A DNA stretch of 64,000 nt, taken from NCBI GenBank assembly GCA_001465935.1, contig LNKV01000003.1:626363-690362 (forward strand). Reading direction: 5' to 3'. The notes below the pieces were generated by a model. That model saw nothing but the letters and a program-made list of their open reading frames with translations, made no database searches and was not told the origin of the DNA. A program made the translations under genes and the position numbers. Shown here piece by piece: positions 44,739 through 55,280 of this stretch. Source of the DNA: Clarireedia homoeocarpa (lineage: Eukaryota; Ascomycota; Leotiomycetes; Helotiales; Rutstroemiaceae). Numbering within the stretch: the stretch's first letter is position 1; each line of letters begins with the position of its first letter.

Positions 44739-44996
44739 ATGTCTTCCTCGCTAGGGCAATCCGTGCCTGTAACCACCACAACCTCCACTTCCTTCCAAGA
44801 CGCCAGCCCCCGAACCTCACAACCCATAACCAACGTCTCTACATGCGACCATCAATCGCATGCTGCATCGGATCTGCTACAAGCTAGAAAAGCCAAATCG
44901 ACCAAGACTCAAGACGTATGCAGTGAAATTGACAAGAAGATCGCTCAACTCAAGGCCGACCTCAGACGAATACAGCTTCGGCTTCAAGATCACTGA
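44739..44996 (+). CDS. Small hypothetical protein (85 aa) with C-terminal coiled coil
   Basis: A single-exon frame from ATG 44739. The N-terminal half is Ser/Thr-rich and probably disordered; the C-terminal third (QDVCSEIDKKIAQLKADL and RRIQLRLQ) has heptad spacing of a short coiled coil. No family recognised. Its pyrimidine-rich upstream leader and compact size are compatible with a real gene, but evidence is limited to the open frame. Confidence 0.4.
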   Translation: MSSSLGQSVPVTTTTSTSFQDASPRTSQPITNVSTCDHQSHAASDLLQARKAKSTKTQDVCSEIDKKIAQLKADLRRIQLRLQDH

Positions 44997-45585
44997 CGAC
45001 ATGGATGCATTTTGAGATACTACTTGTACCTTGGGATTAGGTGCTTTTGACTCAATTAGTAGAGTTGGAGTGGAAAACGGACCGACTATTTCGTCACGTA
45101 CACCAAGGAGTCTGGCTTGCGTTTACAGGTTACGATGTTAGGAAAAAGGGGCTGTATCTGGAAAGGATCTGGAAAGGGGGCATGTTTCTTTATAGCGTTG
45201 CATCAAACTTGAAGGGGACAGATGGTACGGCCAGCGATTTTATCATATCATTGTACTAGACACTTTTGGGGGATTTCTGCATGTACGTGAGTAAGTGATG
45301 GGAAAAGACCTCGGCTAAAAGCGGCATTGACCCCGCATTCCGCGACTCATTTGGACAGTCACATTCCTAAGCGTGCTTGATGCTTGATGATGCATGGATG
45401 GGGGCGAGGGCGAGGGCGAGGGGCCATGATTTCTGCTGCAGGCTGTGTGCGGGCTACGAAATCTGCCGGTCGTGGGGGCGCGTCGGATGACGGGTGAGCC
45501 GGCTAGCTAGCTTGTTGTGGAGTATGATTTTGATATCTCAGGAACTCATGGCAAAAGAGAAGTTTTCTCGCAGAGTTCACAAAGG
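44997..45585. other. Intergenic
   Basis: A GAGGGC triplet-like run near 45403-45422; otherwise nothing recognised. Confidence 0.4.
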
Positions 45586-45879
45586 TCACAAACCTCCATG
45601 TAGTCCAAAAAATGGGGCGGGATAGCTATACCATTCAGCTGCAGAAGTCATGCATCCGATCATCTTATCAAAATCTCTTTCTACATCTGGTTGGAATCCC
45701 GACTTCCATTTCATGCACGTCTCCAAGAATACTGCGGGGTAAACCAACGTATCTTTGCTAAGAGTGCAAGCATAGCATAGTACATCCAAGGCTTCCCAAT
45801 GCTCCAATTGAGCTCTTTCATTTTTGAATTCGTCTTGCCAGTGCAAGAGGATACGTATGTCCTCGTACTCGTCGATCAA
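45586..45879 (-). CDS. Hypothetical protein fragment (97 aa)
   Basis: The open frame reads like a globular protein (DIRILLHWQDEFKNERAQLE, HWEALDVLCYACTL, VFLETCMKWKSGFQPDVERD), rich in Trp, Cys and acidic residues, starting at ATG 45879. No family recognised and no neighbouring exon found, so it may be the remains of a larger gene. Confidence 0.3.
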   Translation of the reverse strand: MIDEYEDIRILLHWQDEFKNERAQLEHWEALDVLCYACTLSKDTLVYPAVFLETCMKWKSGFQPDVERDFDKMIGCMTSAAEWYSYPAPFFGLHGGL

Positions 45880-46261
45880 TCATAGCCATCACAACCGCCT
45901 CCTAGTGAGACAAGATGAGGGGTAACAGCATTAGATATGGTCTGGATCGTTTGATTATACTTAGTTTATTGTTTCCAAGAAGTGAGGGGTATCGCTGATA
46001 TTCTTGGAAACCAATTAGACATAGGCTATCAGCGTAATAGCTAATCACTCATAGAGCGGCAGTATCTCCAATGCTACCAACCTTTGGATGAGTGATCCGT
46101 GTATCCAGGACATGGGATATAAGGTGGTGAGGTGGACGAAAGTTCAGGTTAGTTGCTCAATATCGAAGTGTTTCTGTTCGGAAGCTTCATAGTTTTAGAT
46201 CGAGATTGACCTTGACACTACACTACACTACACTACACAATTGCCCATTGAAAGATCTAAC
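45880..46261. other. Promoter region of the alcohol oxidase gene
   Basis: Contains an (ACACT)n run at about 46217-46238 just before the start codon. No other feature. Confidence 0.4.
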
Positions 46262-48916
46262 ATGACGATTCCAGATGAGTTTGATATCATTGTTTGTGGA
46301 GGAGGGAGTACAGGATGTGTGATAGCTGGGAGGTAGGTCTGAGCAAATCAAGAGAGAAGGCTTCATGGAGGCTCAACGCTGACCAACCCAGACTTGCAAA
46401 CCTCGACCACAATCTTCAAGTCCTCCTCATTGAGGCAGGAGAAAGCAACCTCAATGACCCATGGGTTTACCGCCCAGGCATATGTACGTATGGTCCGTTT
46501 GGCGACATATATATGGTGATCTGACGAATGAAGACCCCAAAAACATGAAGCTGGACAGTAGAACCGCCTCGTTCTATTATTCAAGACCATCAGAATGGCT
46601 CGGTGGTCGCAGAGCGGTCGTTCCCTGCGCACATATTCTTGGAGGAGGTTCCTCAATCAACTTCATGATGTATACTCGAGCATCTGCATCGGACTACGAT
46701 GACTTCCAAGCCAAGGGTTGGAGTACAAAGGAGCTAATCCCGTTGATGAGGAAACATGAGACATATCAAAGGGCGTGCAACAACAGGTTCGCTCACCGAT
46801 ATAGATCTTTCTGGCTTCTTGATCACTATCTGACTGCACTAGGGACATTCATGGTTTTGATGGACCCATCAAAGTCTCCTTTGGTAACTACACATATCCT
46901 GTCATGCAGGACTTCTTGAGGGCCGCTGAATCTCAAGGTATTCCTACGACTGATGATCTGCAAGACCTCGTAACGGGACAGTAAGTCTCACCATCCAACC
47001 ACTTGTTATATACTCACAACAACAACAATAGTGGTGCAGAGCATTGGTTGAAATGGATCAACCGAGATGTGAGTAACGTTCTTTGTATTTAGGGATGACT
47101 GATTAACCTCAGTTCATTAGACTGGTCGACGCAGTGACTCAGCCCACGCCTATGTCCACTCCACCAGAGCCGTACACTCTAATCTTCACCTCTTGTGCAA
47201 TACCAAGGTAGACAAAGTCATCCTCGAGAATGGACGATGCGTCGGAGTGCAAACTGTTCCTACCAAGCCACTTCATCCAAATGTAAGTCATTTGCAACCC
47301 TTTCCAACAGTCTATCATGGCTCACTTCAAAAGCAACGACCTCGGGTCTTCCGTGCTCGAAAACAAGTCATTGTATCCGGCGGTACCCTTTCGTCACCAT
47401 TGATCTTACAACGTAGTGGAATTGGTGATCCACAGAAGTTGCAAAAAGTAGGCGTCAAGCCCATCGTCGACTTGCCGGGTGTTGGTCTAAACTTCCAAGA
47501 CCACTACTTGACTTTCTCCGGTAAATCTCTCTTGCCACCCTTGTATTCATAAACTAAACTAAATAAGTCTATCGTGCCAAACCTGGAACCGAGAGCTTTG
47601 ATGATTTCGCCCGCGGCGTCCCAGAAGTCCAAAAGAAAGTCTTTGATGAATGGAATATCAAAGGAACAGGGCCCCTCGCGACCAACGGCATTGATGCCGG
47701 TGTCAAAATCCGACCAACCGAGGAAGAACTCACAGAGATGGATAGTTGGCCAACTCCTCACTTCAGGTCTGGATGGAACAGCTACTTTAAGAATAAGCCC
47801 GACAAGCCAGTGATGCATTACTCAGTTATTGCTGGCTGGTTCGGTGATCATATGTTGATGTAAGTCATCCTCCCCTAAAGCTGATGAATGTGAATACTAA
47901 CTTGGAATTCGATAGGCCACCGGGAAACTTCTTCACCATGTTCCATTTCCTCGAGTACCCGTTCTCACGTGGCTCAACCCATATTCTCTCCCCTGATCCG
48001 TACGAAGCTCCAGACTTCGATGCGGGATTCATGAATGATGAGAGAGATATGGCGCCTATGGTTTGGGGCTATATTAAATCGCGTACTGCTCTCTCCTAAT
48101 CAATTTTACCCAGCTCACTAACGACATCTAGGTGAAACTGCTCGTCGTATGGATGCCTACGCAGGAGAAGTGCAAAACATGCATCCGTTCTATGCATTCG
48201 ACTCCCCAGCGCGAGCCAAGGATATGGATTTACAAACAACCAATGCATATGCTCTCCCTGGAAATTTGACTGCTGGCATACAGCACGGCTCTGTAAGTCA
48301 CCAGTCACCCCTTCCACAATTTAAGTGGAGCGCCTTACTAACATAGAGAAAAATTCAGTGGACAATGCCCGTCGAAGAAGGCAAACCCCCTAAGATCTCC
48401 TACCTCAATAGCAACAAGCGTCATCTACAAGAAGACCTCAAGTACAGCAAAAAAGATATCGAACACATCGAAGAATGGGTCAAACGGCATGTAGAGACGA
48501 CATGGCATTCACTGGGTGTAAGTTCCTCACCTTCCGTACCTCAATCCCTCTTTTTCACAATGCTGAACAAATAGACATGTTCCATGGCCCCCCGCAATGG
48601 CAACTCCATCGTCAAGCACGGAGTTCTCGATGAACGTCTCAATGTTCATGGTGTAGAAGGTCTCAAGGTCGCGGATCTCTCGATCTGTCCGGACAACGTC
48701 GGTTGCAATACTTGTAAGTTTTCATCCTTTAAAATCACTTCTGTTGGAAAGGGCAGCTTTAACAAAACGCCAGTCTCGACTGCTCTTCTCATCGGTGAGA
48801 AGTGCGCTATGCTTGTGGCTGAGGATCTTGGCTATAGTGGGGAGGCTCTGGATATGAAGGTTCCCACATACCATGCTCCAGGTGAATTGAGTGCTATTGC
48901 GACCACTCGTCTTTGA
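46262..48916 (+). CDS. AOX1: Methanol/alcohol oxidase (GMC oxidoreductase, AOX1/MOX type)
   Basis: FAD enzyme that oxidises short primary alcohols (methanol) to aldehyde and H2O2, normally in peroxisomes. Thirteen exons: 46262-46332, 46392-46483, 46534-46786, 46843-46980, 47032-47068, 47121-47282, 47334-47520, 47568-47859, 47916-48082, 48132-48292, 48359-48517, 48575-48713, 48774-48916; 666 aa, close to yeast AOX length. Signatures: FDIIVCGGGSTGCVIAGRLAN (FAD site), VVPCAHILGGGSSINFMMYT, HGAEHWLKWINRDTGRRSDS, LQRSGIGDP, GPLATNGIDAGVKIRPT, HFLEYPFSRGS, TTWHSLGTCSMAPR (active-site His) and CPDNVGCNT. The C-terminus is TRL, only weakly like a PTS1 peroxisomal signal. The intron at 47283-47333 is in frame and least certain. 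Confidence 0.93.
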
Positions 48917-49293
48917 TCGGTCTGTTACATAGTCAGAATGAGGGAGGAGTAGGTCTTTCGATTCGAAAGGTGAATATAGTCGGCAGTGTAATTGTCGTTC
49001 ACTCTTTTCTGGCAAGTGTGGGTTGATGTATTGTGCTTATCACGAATTATCAATATCAATACAATGTACTGAATAACTAAAATACTACCAATTCTAAAGG
49101 GCTTACTAGTAGATGTACTAGCTATCTGAGCAACTTCGGATTTCTGATTTCACCTGAATTGGATAACGAAGTCCTGAAGTTGGTTGAACGACTTTCAGTG
49201 AGCAGGTCTGCACGAAGCTCCGAATCAGGAACCCTAGAGGGCTATATTAGTGGGCATGGTCTCCATTGCATGATGTACAAGTAGTATTTGTTG
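48917..49293. other. 3' flank of the oxidase gene
   Basis: Convergent intergenic space up to the palindrome. Nothing else seen. Confidence 0.4.
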
Positions 49294-49443
49294 AGGGTTA
49301 CAGCAGGTTGACACGTAGAATAGTTCCTGTAGGCTTAAATAGATTTAAAAGCACAAGCAATCCTAAGTTACTATTCTTACTTTTACTTTCAAATGCATTT
49401 AAGCCTACAGGCACTATTCTACGTGTCAACCTGCTGTAACCCT
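49294..49443. repeat. Near-perfect 150-bp palindromic element (MITE-like)
   Basis: Arms of about 46 bp differ at one position. They start GGGTTACAGCAGGTTGACAC at 49295 and end with the complement at 49442. The loop is about 56 bp and AT-rich. Outside the arms only a TG dinucleotide is shared, so the target duplication is uncertain. It lies between two convergent genes, 5 bp beyond the stop codon of the membrane-protein gene. Confidence 0.85.
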
Positions 49444-49448
49444 TGCAT

Positions 49449-51386
49449 TTACAAAGATGAGCAATTTCCAATCTCGTACATTTCTTGTGCAACAACAATT
49501 AATCCACCAATTGGAGACCACTGCAAGTCCAGAAGTCAGCCATCATACACATAGAAAGTATGTTACCACACAAGAACCTAGGGATAGGAAGAGACGAGGA
49601 TTGATAGGCACTACGAGGATTACTTACACTGTAGCAGATAACCACAAATAGTAATATCCATCCCCAATAACCCTTCCCTGTATGCCTTTCAAACTCCGCA
49701 ATTGTCAACCCGGACGTTTGTCCCAAAATTAGCCAATGGATGGTAAAGGTGGATTGATTACTCGTTGCTTGTTGTTTTTTCCATCCTGTTAAAATATAAA
49801 TAATAATATATGGAGTAGTAACAGCAGCTATAAGGAGAGCGGTGGCGAGGAAGAGAAATAGGGGTTCTAAATGGGTAGATGGCAGACGTGCAAAGGGGCC
49901 GTGAGACGGGATTATGACTATATGGCGGCATTGATCTTTGTTTTCTTTCTTCCGCTTTTTCGCCAGTTTCCTTTCTGCTTCTGCAGGATCAAGGATTATG
50001 TTTTTGATATGTCTTTGGAGTTTCTGGGTTTTGGTAATTGCTGAGAGGTCGATCGATACTACAGGCTCAAAGAGATAATTGGAAGAACCATCGGCAGAAG
50101 TTGCTTCGCATTTGAATTGTCCATTCTCATTCTCGGTGCTCCTGAAGGTGAGTGATGTGTTCCCTATCTTTCCAAGTTCATCATCCTCGCACATGCTTTC
50201 GTCGTCATCATCCATTCTGTCGACCGTGCCAACAACTCCATCTACCCAGCCACCTCGAGCAATGGCTTCATCCATAATTTCAGAATGAATCAGAAAGACA
50301 TCATCGTATTGTCTGCTCACCAAGCTAGCTAGTAGATTGATAATGCTAGCAGTAACATATGGAATAACAGTCAAGCCAAACGCAGCATAACCGTAGATGT
50401 CCAGCTGCGCCCCCCTAGACTTATATAAAGTGTAGGACCCGATACATGTCTGGGTAATCGACCAAAGAACTTGCAATGCGGAAAATTGGGATGAGATAGT
50501 TAGAGAAGATGTTTGCCCACTCCTGGGATTCCTGCGCGGACGTACAGACATATGAGGAGGAACAAAACAGAGGGTGTAGCCGGGTGGGAGTTGGCATAGA
50601 CCATGCAACTGAACATCGTCTAGATAAACAAGCTGGTGTTGCAGGGGCATAGCACGAAAACGGTACGACTGAAGCATGAATGATCCCAATTGGCCCAGTT
50701 TTGTCTTGGGAGCATAATGTGCGTATGGCGCTCGAACTTCTATCAGAATCTTGGGTTCGTTATTTACGGCTATGCTTCCTGTAGAATTGCCCTCTTGCAT
50801 CACAGACGTTGAATTTTCTGGGATGCTGAGGATCTCAACTCGTGTATTCTCTTCCAACTCTATAGCTTCAGTGGGGGTGCTGCAATCCTCTTCTAGATTC
50901 TCTGGTTTGATATTACATCCTTTGATGACGTCGCCATCCATTGGGACCCAGTCGTGAGAGCGGACTACCATGCACAAAGCATTTGCTCGTGCGGCCATCT
51001 GAAGTGGACTTTTCGCTAACGCGCTGGCTCTCATGAAGACGTTCAATCCTCGTCTTACGCCTGCGTATGGTACTAGGAGACAGCAAGCTTTATATGCGGC
51101 CGACGCCCAGGCACTTTCTCCAGGAAGTGATCGCACTGTTGCTGCATGTATGGCGCTTGGAAGAGTTAGCTAGCCCCATTTCCAGTGAAGAAGCAAGTAC
51201 CTACTAGTTACTTGCGTAGAAGAATAAGACATGGTACCATTGGGTTTCTGTGCAGTAGACGTTCGGATCGTCTTTGTGTATTACGACAGTATTGTTAGAA
51301 GCACTGGTGACATTAGCAGCTTCTGCAGATGCCCAAAGGACAGCATTTGCTATGGCGAAGTACAATGCGAGGCATTCTATAGCCAT
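49449..51386 (-). CDS. Multipass membrane protein of unknown function
   Basis: Minus-strand exons 51386-51205, 51155-49628 and 49520-49449 give 593 aa. The N-terminus has a signal-like segment (LYFAIANAVLWASA), then an N-glycosylated stretch and a first membrane span (WYHVLFFYASNYAIHAATV across intron 1) leading to RSLPGESAWASAAYKA, a phrase I associate with conserved fungal membrane proteins. Further spans lie at about residues 295-340, around FLFLATALLIAAVTTPYIIIYIL, and at WGWILLFVVICYS. The last exon (WSPIGGLIVVAQEMYEIGNC) gives a plausible end and uses a good acceptor (CTTGCAG). An acidic cytoplasmic loop (MDDDDESMCEDDELG) sits mid-protein. No enzyme motif seen. Confidence 0.75.
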
Positions 51387-52213
51387 TGCGATACTCCGTG
51401 CCTGGGAACACCATTGACTTCCAATTGAAGCATGATTGCGGAAAGAACTTCTAAGGTCGTGGTTGTGTTTGTAATATCTACGATCGTGATGATCGACAGG
51501 GGCGGAGGCAGTGCTGACTTTGCTTTATGAACGCTATGACGCTCGAATGTCAATTTTGATAGGACAGAAATATGAGCTTTCCCAAATGACAGGAGACAGG
51601 GTCAGGACGAAAAGCCACATTTTAGGCACCACTTAACCGCAACTGCCAAGGAACGGCAAGAATATCAGACGCGAAACATCGCGAGCAATCGCGTTCAGCA
51701 TATCTTCTGTGACAAGCCACTGGCATCTAAGAGGTTAGAGTTCCTGGATTTACTCCTTGCGCAAGTAGATATCTGCTTTATATGAGCAAGTCAAGGCACG
51801 CAAGCAGTGGACCTTGATTAAGCACATGCGCACGTATTACTATTTACCGGGAGGAGGAGAAGCAGAAGCATTGATTTTGATGTAGGAAATGGCGTTGCAA
51901 GCTAGAAATTGAGGAGGGCTAGATGACTAAGCGACTTTTCTCCGCTCCCCCCCTATAATGCTGGCCCGTGTCGGACAGCGCAACAAGTCTCTTTTTCTAA
52001 ATTCGTACATTTTTTCGTCTTTACTACGAGGTGTGCCAGTAGCATTTAGGAGACAATTTACACTGGGGTTAGGTTCGGGCAAGAAGTTTTCTCGTAAAAG
52101 AATTTCCATCTCCTATCTCTTGGAGTATTCTAATTACAAGGCTCAAAGGTGCCCTATATCAGTATTTATTGTCACTCTCAACACTATCATATCCATTATG
52201 GCGGTTGGCAAGC
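51387..52213. other. Divergent intergenic region
   Basis: No supported gene or repeat. Open frames around 51927-52224 are opposed on both strands and have no family resemblance. Confidence 0.35.
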
Positions 52214-52650
52214 GAGCTATATGATGTTCATGAAGAACTTCATGCTAACATGACCGAGGAAGGGGCTGAAGTCAACGTTGGTGAGAAACACATGCACCTG
52301 TGGTTCAAATCAAAAAAGCATATTGTGTGAAAACTCCAAAAGTGATGCCACTTCTGAGAAGTGACAATTTGGGCTTGTATTTGGTTTCACATATTGACGA
52401 CGAAGACGAGCTATTCGACAACCTTACAAGTAGGAAGCAAGCTTAATTTTAACGTCCATACTTCAACCTTGTCATAGATTGTGCGTCAGAGTTTCGCAAG
52501 AAGGATTGGCTGGAAGAGGGTGATCCCTTAGTGCAAATAAATGATGATAAGTCCACAACGGAAGAAAAATCGAAAGAAAAAAATAATATACCAAAGATCA
52601 TTACTAGTTTTTGCTGTCAATTAAAGAGAATGAACGAGACTAGGGATTAG
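52214..52650 (+). pseudogene. Gene relic interrupted by the tiny TIR element
   Basis: One frame reads ELYDVHEELHANMTEEGAEV and on to WFKSKKHI. The 66-bp element plus one 5-bp duplication interrupts it, and it resumes in the same frame as DDEDELFDNLT. A probable 48-bp intron (52430-52477) then leads to CASEFRKKDWLEEGDPLVQI and stop TAG at 52648-52650. The start is missing. No family recognised; the acidic, hydrophilic character suggests a cytoplasmic or nuclear protein. With the element inside, the frame meets a TGA immediately. Confidence 0.55.
52326..52391. mobile_element. Tiny TIR element, copy 2 (66 bp) with 5-bp target duplication
   Basis: TGTGAAA...TTTCACA termini, flanked on both sides by TATTG (52321-52325 and 52392-52396), a perfect 5-bp target-site duplication. 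Differs from copy 1 at 17459 by three substitutions and a one-base gap. Confidence 0.8.
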
Positions 52651-53139
52651 TCTGGGATAATTTGGGCACGAAGAAGATTGAAGCCCTCCAGCGGAGTCAA
52701 AATGATATAAAGCAGAAATCATGGTCGTCATAATTGCGGTGATGATGAACTAATAGTCATATGTATTAGCATTAACATAACTGGGAGGTTGGTTTTGATT
52801 GCCAAAAATCCTTGGACTCAGGCCGAACCATAGTGATTGGTAATTTCCGAACGGAACAGTGACCTGGAACAATGCAGACAAGAACAATGAGCTCGAAACA
52901 AAGGTAATGAAAAACAAATCCAAAGGACTAGAACTATAGACTTTTCCGAACAACCCTTCAATATCGTGAATAACAATATATATACATATATATATAACAC
53001 GTCCTCTCATATACCTCAAAAATCCCCCATTACCCTCGATGAATCACTCTAGCTTCTAACCATCTCTAGGACTAAGTATTGACACTCAAGTGTGATCACC
53101 TCTAGCAGCTATAAGATCTGGTCAACTTACATAGAAATC
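52651..53139. other. Intergenic
   Basis: AT-rich with a TATATACATATATATA stretch at about 52978-52995 that could serve as promoter of the downstream gene. Confidence 0.4.
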
Positions 53140-54093
53140 ATGTCTCGTGACCCATCTCGCAGCCCCTCTATAGGGCGCTCCGAGACTTCTGATTTAGAAG
53201 ATGAACAATGGCGCCCCAGGACTCCCCATTCTATAGATGAAAATTCCCTCGAACCCCAACAATCAAGGCATAGCTCCCGGTCCGTTAGTCCGAACCCAAG
53301 AGACCCAAGGTTTTCCGTATCACCCGAACCTGATTTCCAAAATGATACGAGGCCTCCACCAAGAGCCCCAGGGCCCGTCAACAATAGTCGGGGAGACTAT
53401 GACAGTCACAACAACCGTAGAGGAGATGAGCCCAGCGATACAATCAACTATCGGGTCTGCGGGCATTTATCCGGCGGCCACAAGCGCGAAGATGTGGATC
53501 TTGAAGCAGTCCATACCCCGGCCAGCATGCTTGAAAAGCCAACTCTATGCCACCATTGCAAAAGAAAATGGCCTCAAAAAGCCGCCGACATGATCCAGTT
53601 CGCCACACATACCTATGCCTGCTTGCAATACCATCTAATGAAACGCGACGTATGGCAGCCATCACCTAACACGCTGCATGATATACTGGCCAATGGTTAT
53701 GAGCGTTATCAAAAGATTATCCCCGGGGCATCCTTGGCCATAGACTCATCGTGGATAACACCTGAATGGACCGGGTGGAAGAACCTACGAGCATTCGTTG
53801 AGAAGGAGGGGAGGGCTCCGCCGGAGAAGAAACGAAGTAGACGGCCGCCGCTAAAATATCTCTTTGCCGGAAAGGCGTCGGAGACGACTGCAAGACGGTG
53901 GAGGAATTACCGGCAGAAGCTCCTGCAGCAAAACCTGCGGAAATTGAAGAGGGGAGATTCGCAGATGAGGGTAAGGAAAGTGGATGAGAAGAATTGGAAC
54001 CTGAAGAATAAGGAGCATGAGGAGCTTGAGATTATGAAGGGTAAATGCGAGGCTATGCTTGAAAATAACTCGCAATTTAAATTCGATTGGTAG
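53140..54093 (+). CDS. Hypothetical protein with Cys-pair motif and basic C-terminus
   Basis: Intronless, 317 aa from ATG 53140 (MSRDPSRSPSIGRSE). Residues 1-115 are disordered, rich in Ser, Pro and Arg (RS/SP motifs). A central block contains CGHLSGGHKREDVD and TLCHHCKRKWPQ, so a C..H..CxxC zinc-binding arrangement is possible. The C-terminal third is strongly basic and helical (KKRSRRPPLKYLF, ARRWRNYRQKLLQQNLRKLK) with a coiled coil. Suggests a nucleic-acid-binding nuclear protein, but no family is recognised. Confidence 0.6.
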   Translation: MSRDPSRSPSIGRSETSDLEDEQWRPRTPHSIDENSLEPQQSRHSSRSVSPNPRDPRFSVSPEPDFQNDTRPPPRAPGPVNNSRGDYDSHNNRRGDEPSDTINYRVCGHLSGGHKREDVDLEAVHTPASMLEKPTLCHHCKRKWPQKAADMIQFATHTYACLQYHLMKRDVWQPSPNTLHDILANGYERYQKIIPGASLAIDSSWITPEWTGWKNLRAFVEKEGRAPPEKKRSRRPPLKYLFAGKASETTARRWRNYRQKLLQQNLRKLKRGDSQMRVRKVDEKNWNLKNKEHEELEIMKGKCEAMLENNSQFKFDW

Positions 54094-54224
54094 ATAAGAA
54101 TTACTACTTAAGAATAACGAGGTTTTCGGCAACATGGGGTTGCAGTAAGTCGAGACAAGAAAATTGCTCGTCAATTCGTTCGTCAGTTCTCCTACAATGA
54201 TTTCTCACATCCCCAAACTACCAG

Positions 54225-54235
54225 AAAAAAAAAAG

Positions 54236-54291
<56 letters not shown>

Positions 54292-54307
54292 NGGGGGGGG
54301 GGGGGGG
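54225..54307. other. Poly-A / N / poly-G assembly junction
   Basis: An almost pure A run (54225-54291), a single N at 54292, then 15 G (54293-54307). This is the mark of two contig ends joined across an unresolved base, not natural sequence. It cuts through MCR1. Confidence 0.85.
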
Positions 54308-54330
54308 TCAGACTTACTCAGATCACTTAC

Positions 54331-54764
54331 TGGCGTATATGGTCGAATGACAGGGAAGAATCTTTCTTTTGGCCGGGAAAAAGTCAGAACGGCCGCTGTT
54401 GGGAAAATTTCTCGTCGTCAGTAAATGGCCATTTCTGAATAATGGATAGACGGGATGGATTGGTGGGAGAAAACATACAAGTATAAGTTAAACCGCTCAC
54501 AGAATTTTCGGTTGGTAGCGCAAACCGAAACCTCTTAGTATCGTGGTTTAAAGTCTCAACGCTGTCGAGTTTTAATGATTTGAATGCAGGTCCACTTCCG
54601 AATACCTTTGGAGGGGAGTTTGTTTGGGTGTTGGTAGGTGAAGACGAGTATGAGTAGATTGAGTAGGCCGCGACACCAGCTATTGCGACGCCCGCTGCTA
54701 GTCCAAGGTTGGCTTTGTGGACTTTGGTGCGTAGACCTAGGTTTACGAGTGTTGAGCGTTGCAT
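54331..54764 (-). CDS. MCR1: NADH-cytochrome b5 reductase Mcr1, 5' part only
   Basis: Minus-strand exons 54764-54479 and 54395-54331 encode about 117 residues. They comprise a mitochondrial-type N-terminus (MQRSTLVNLGLRTKV), a hydrophobic anchor (GLAAGVAIAGVAAYSIYSY), FKSLKLDSVETLNHDTKRF, then LPTENSVSGLTYT joined over an 83-bp intron to SAVLTFSRP and FFPVIRPYTP, the start of the FAD-binding RxYTP motif. A good donor (GTAAGT) follows, but the next exons are missing because the assembly junction comes 23 bp later. The full protein should be about 320 aa, with FAD and NADH domains, in the mitochondrial outer membrane or intermembrane space. Confidence 0.88.
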
Positions 54765-55280
54765 CTTGTCGTTCGTTGGTGGTAGTTGTGGTGGTGGTGG
54801 TGACGTTGTGTGGTGTTTGAGTGATGCGGACTGAGATTGTGGTAGACGGACAGAAAGAAGGAGAGGACAACTTTTTGTATGAGGACTAAGATGCGAGGAG
54901 GAAGCAATACAAATTAAGTTTACGCAGCCCAGCAAGCAAGGGATTGTTGTAACAGTAATGTTGGCATTCGCACGAATATAAATAGTAAACAAGGCCGAGG
55001 TTTCTGTACCTCAAGGGGAGCTACCTACCAACCCGAGCAACCCTCCCCAGTCTCGGACAACAGATGAGTCCGCCGGGTTTCGACTTTATACACCGTTAGT
55101 GCGGCGGAATTTAGTGCATAGCAGGATTGCGTTCAGGGGTTGCTACGTAGTCGAGCTAGTGAACAAGCCTGCGCCTCGGATCGTTAGCCGATGCATCCTA
55201 GTAACTCAACGCGACCAGTAGTCCCAATAAGCAAACATCAGGACACTGCAAGTTGGCGATAAGATGAATTGGGAGCCATG
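54765..55280. other. Promoter region of MCR1
   Basis: Nothing recognisable besides promoter-like sequence. Confidence 0.4.

Noticed and set aside
48917..49293. Possible further exon of the alcohol oxidase
   Set aside because: The protein already ends at the family's usual length at 48916 with a normal C-terminus.
49298..49498. 66-residue frame over the palindrome
   Set aside because: Runs through the inverted repeat and the end of the membrane-protein gene in another frame.
52326..52391. The tiny TIR element as an introner (self-spreading intron)
   Set aside because: A GT occurs at the left end but no AG acceptor lies at the right end, and using the next AG breaks the frame; a transposon-like insertion with target duplication explains it better.
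54164..54424. Open frame with a long poly-lysine run
   Set aside because: It is merely the translation of the poly-A tract and poly-G run at the assembly junction.
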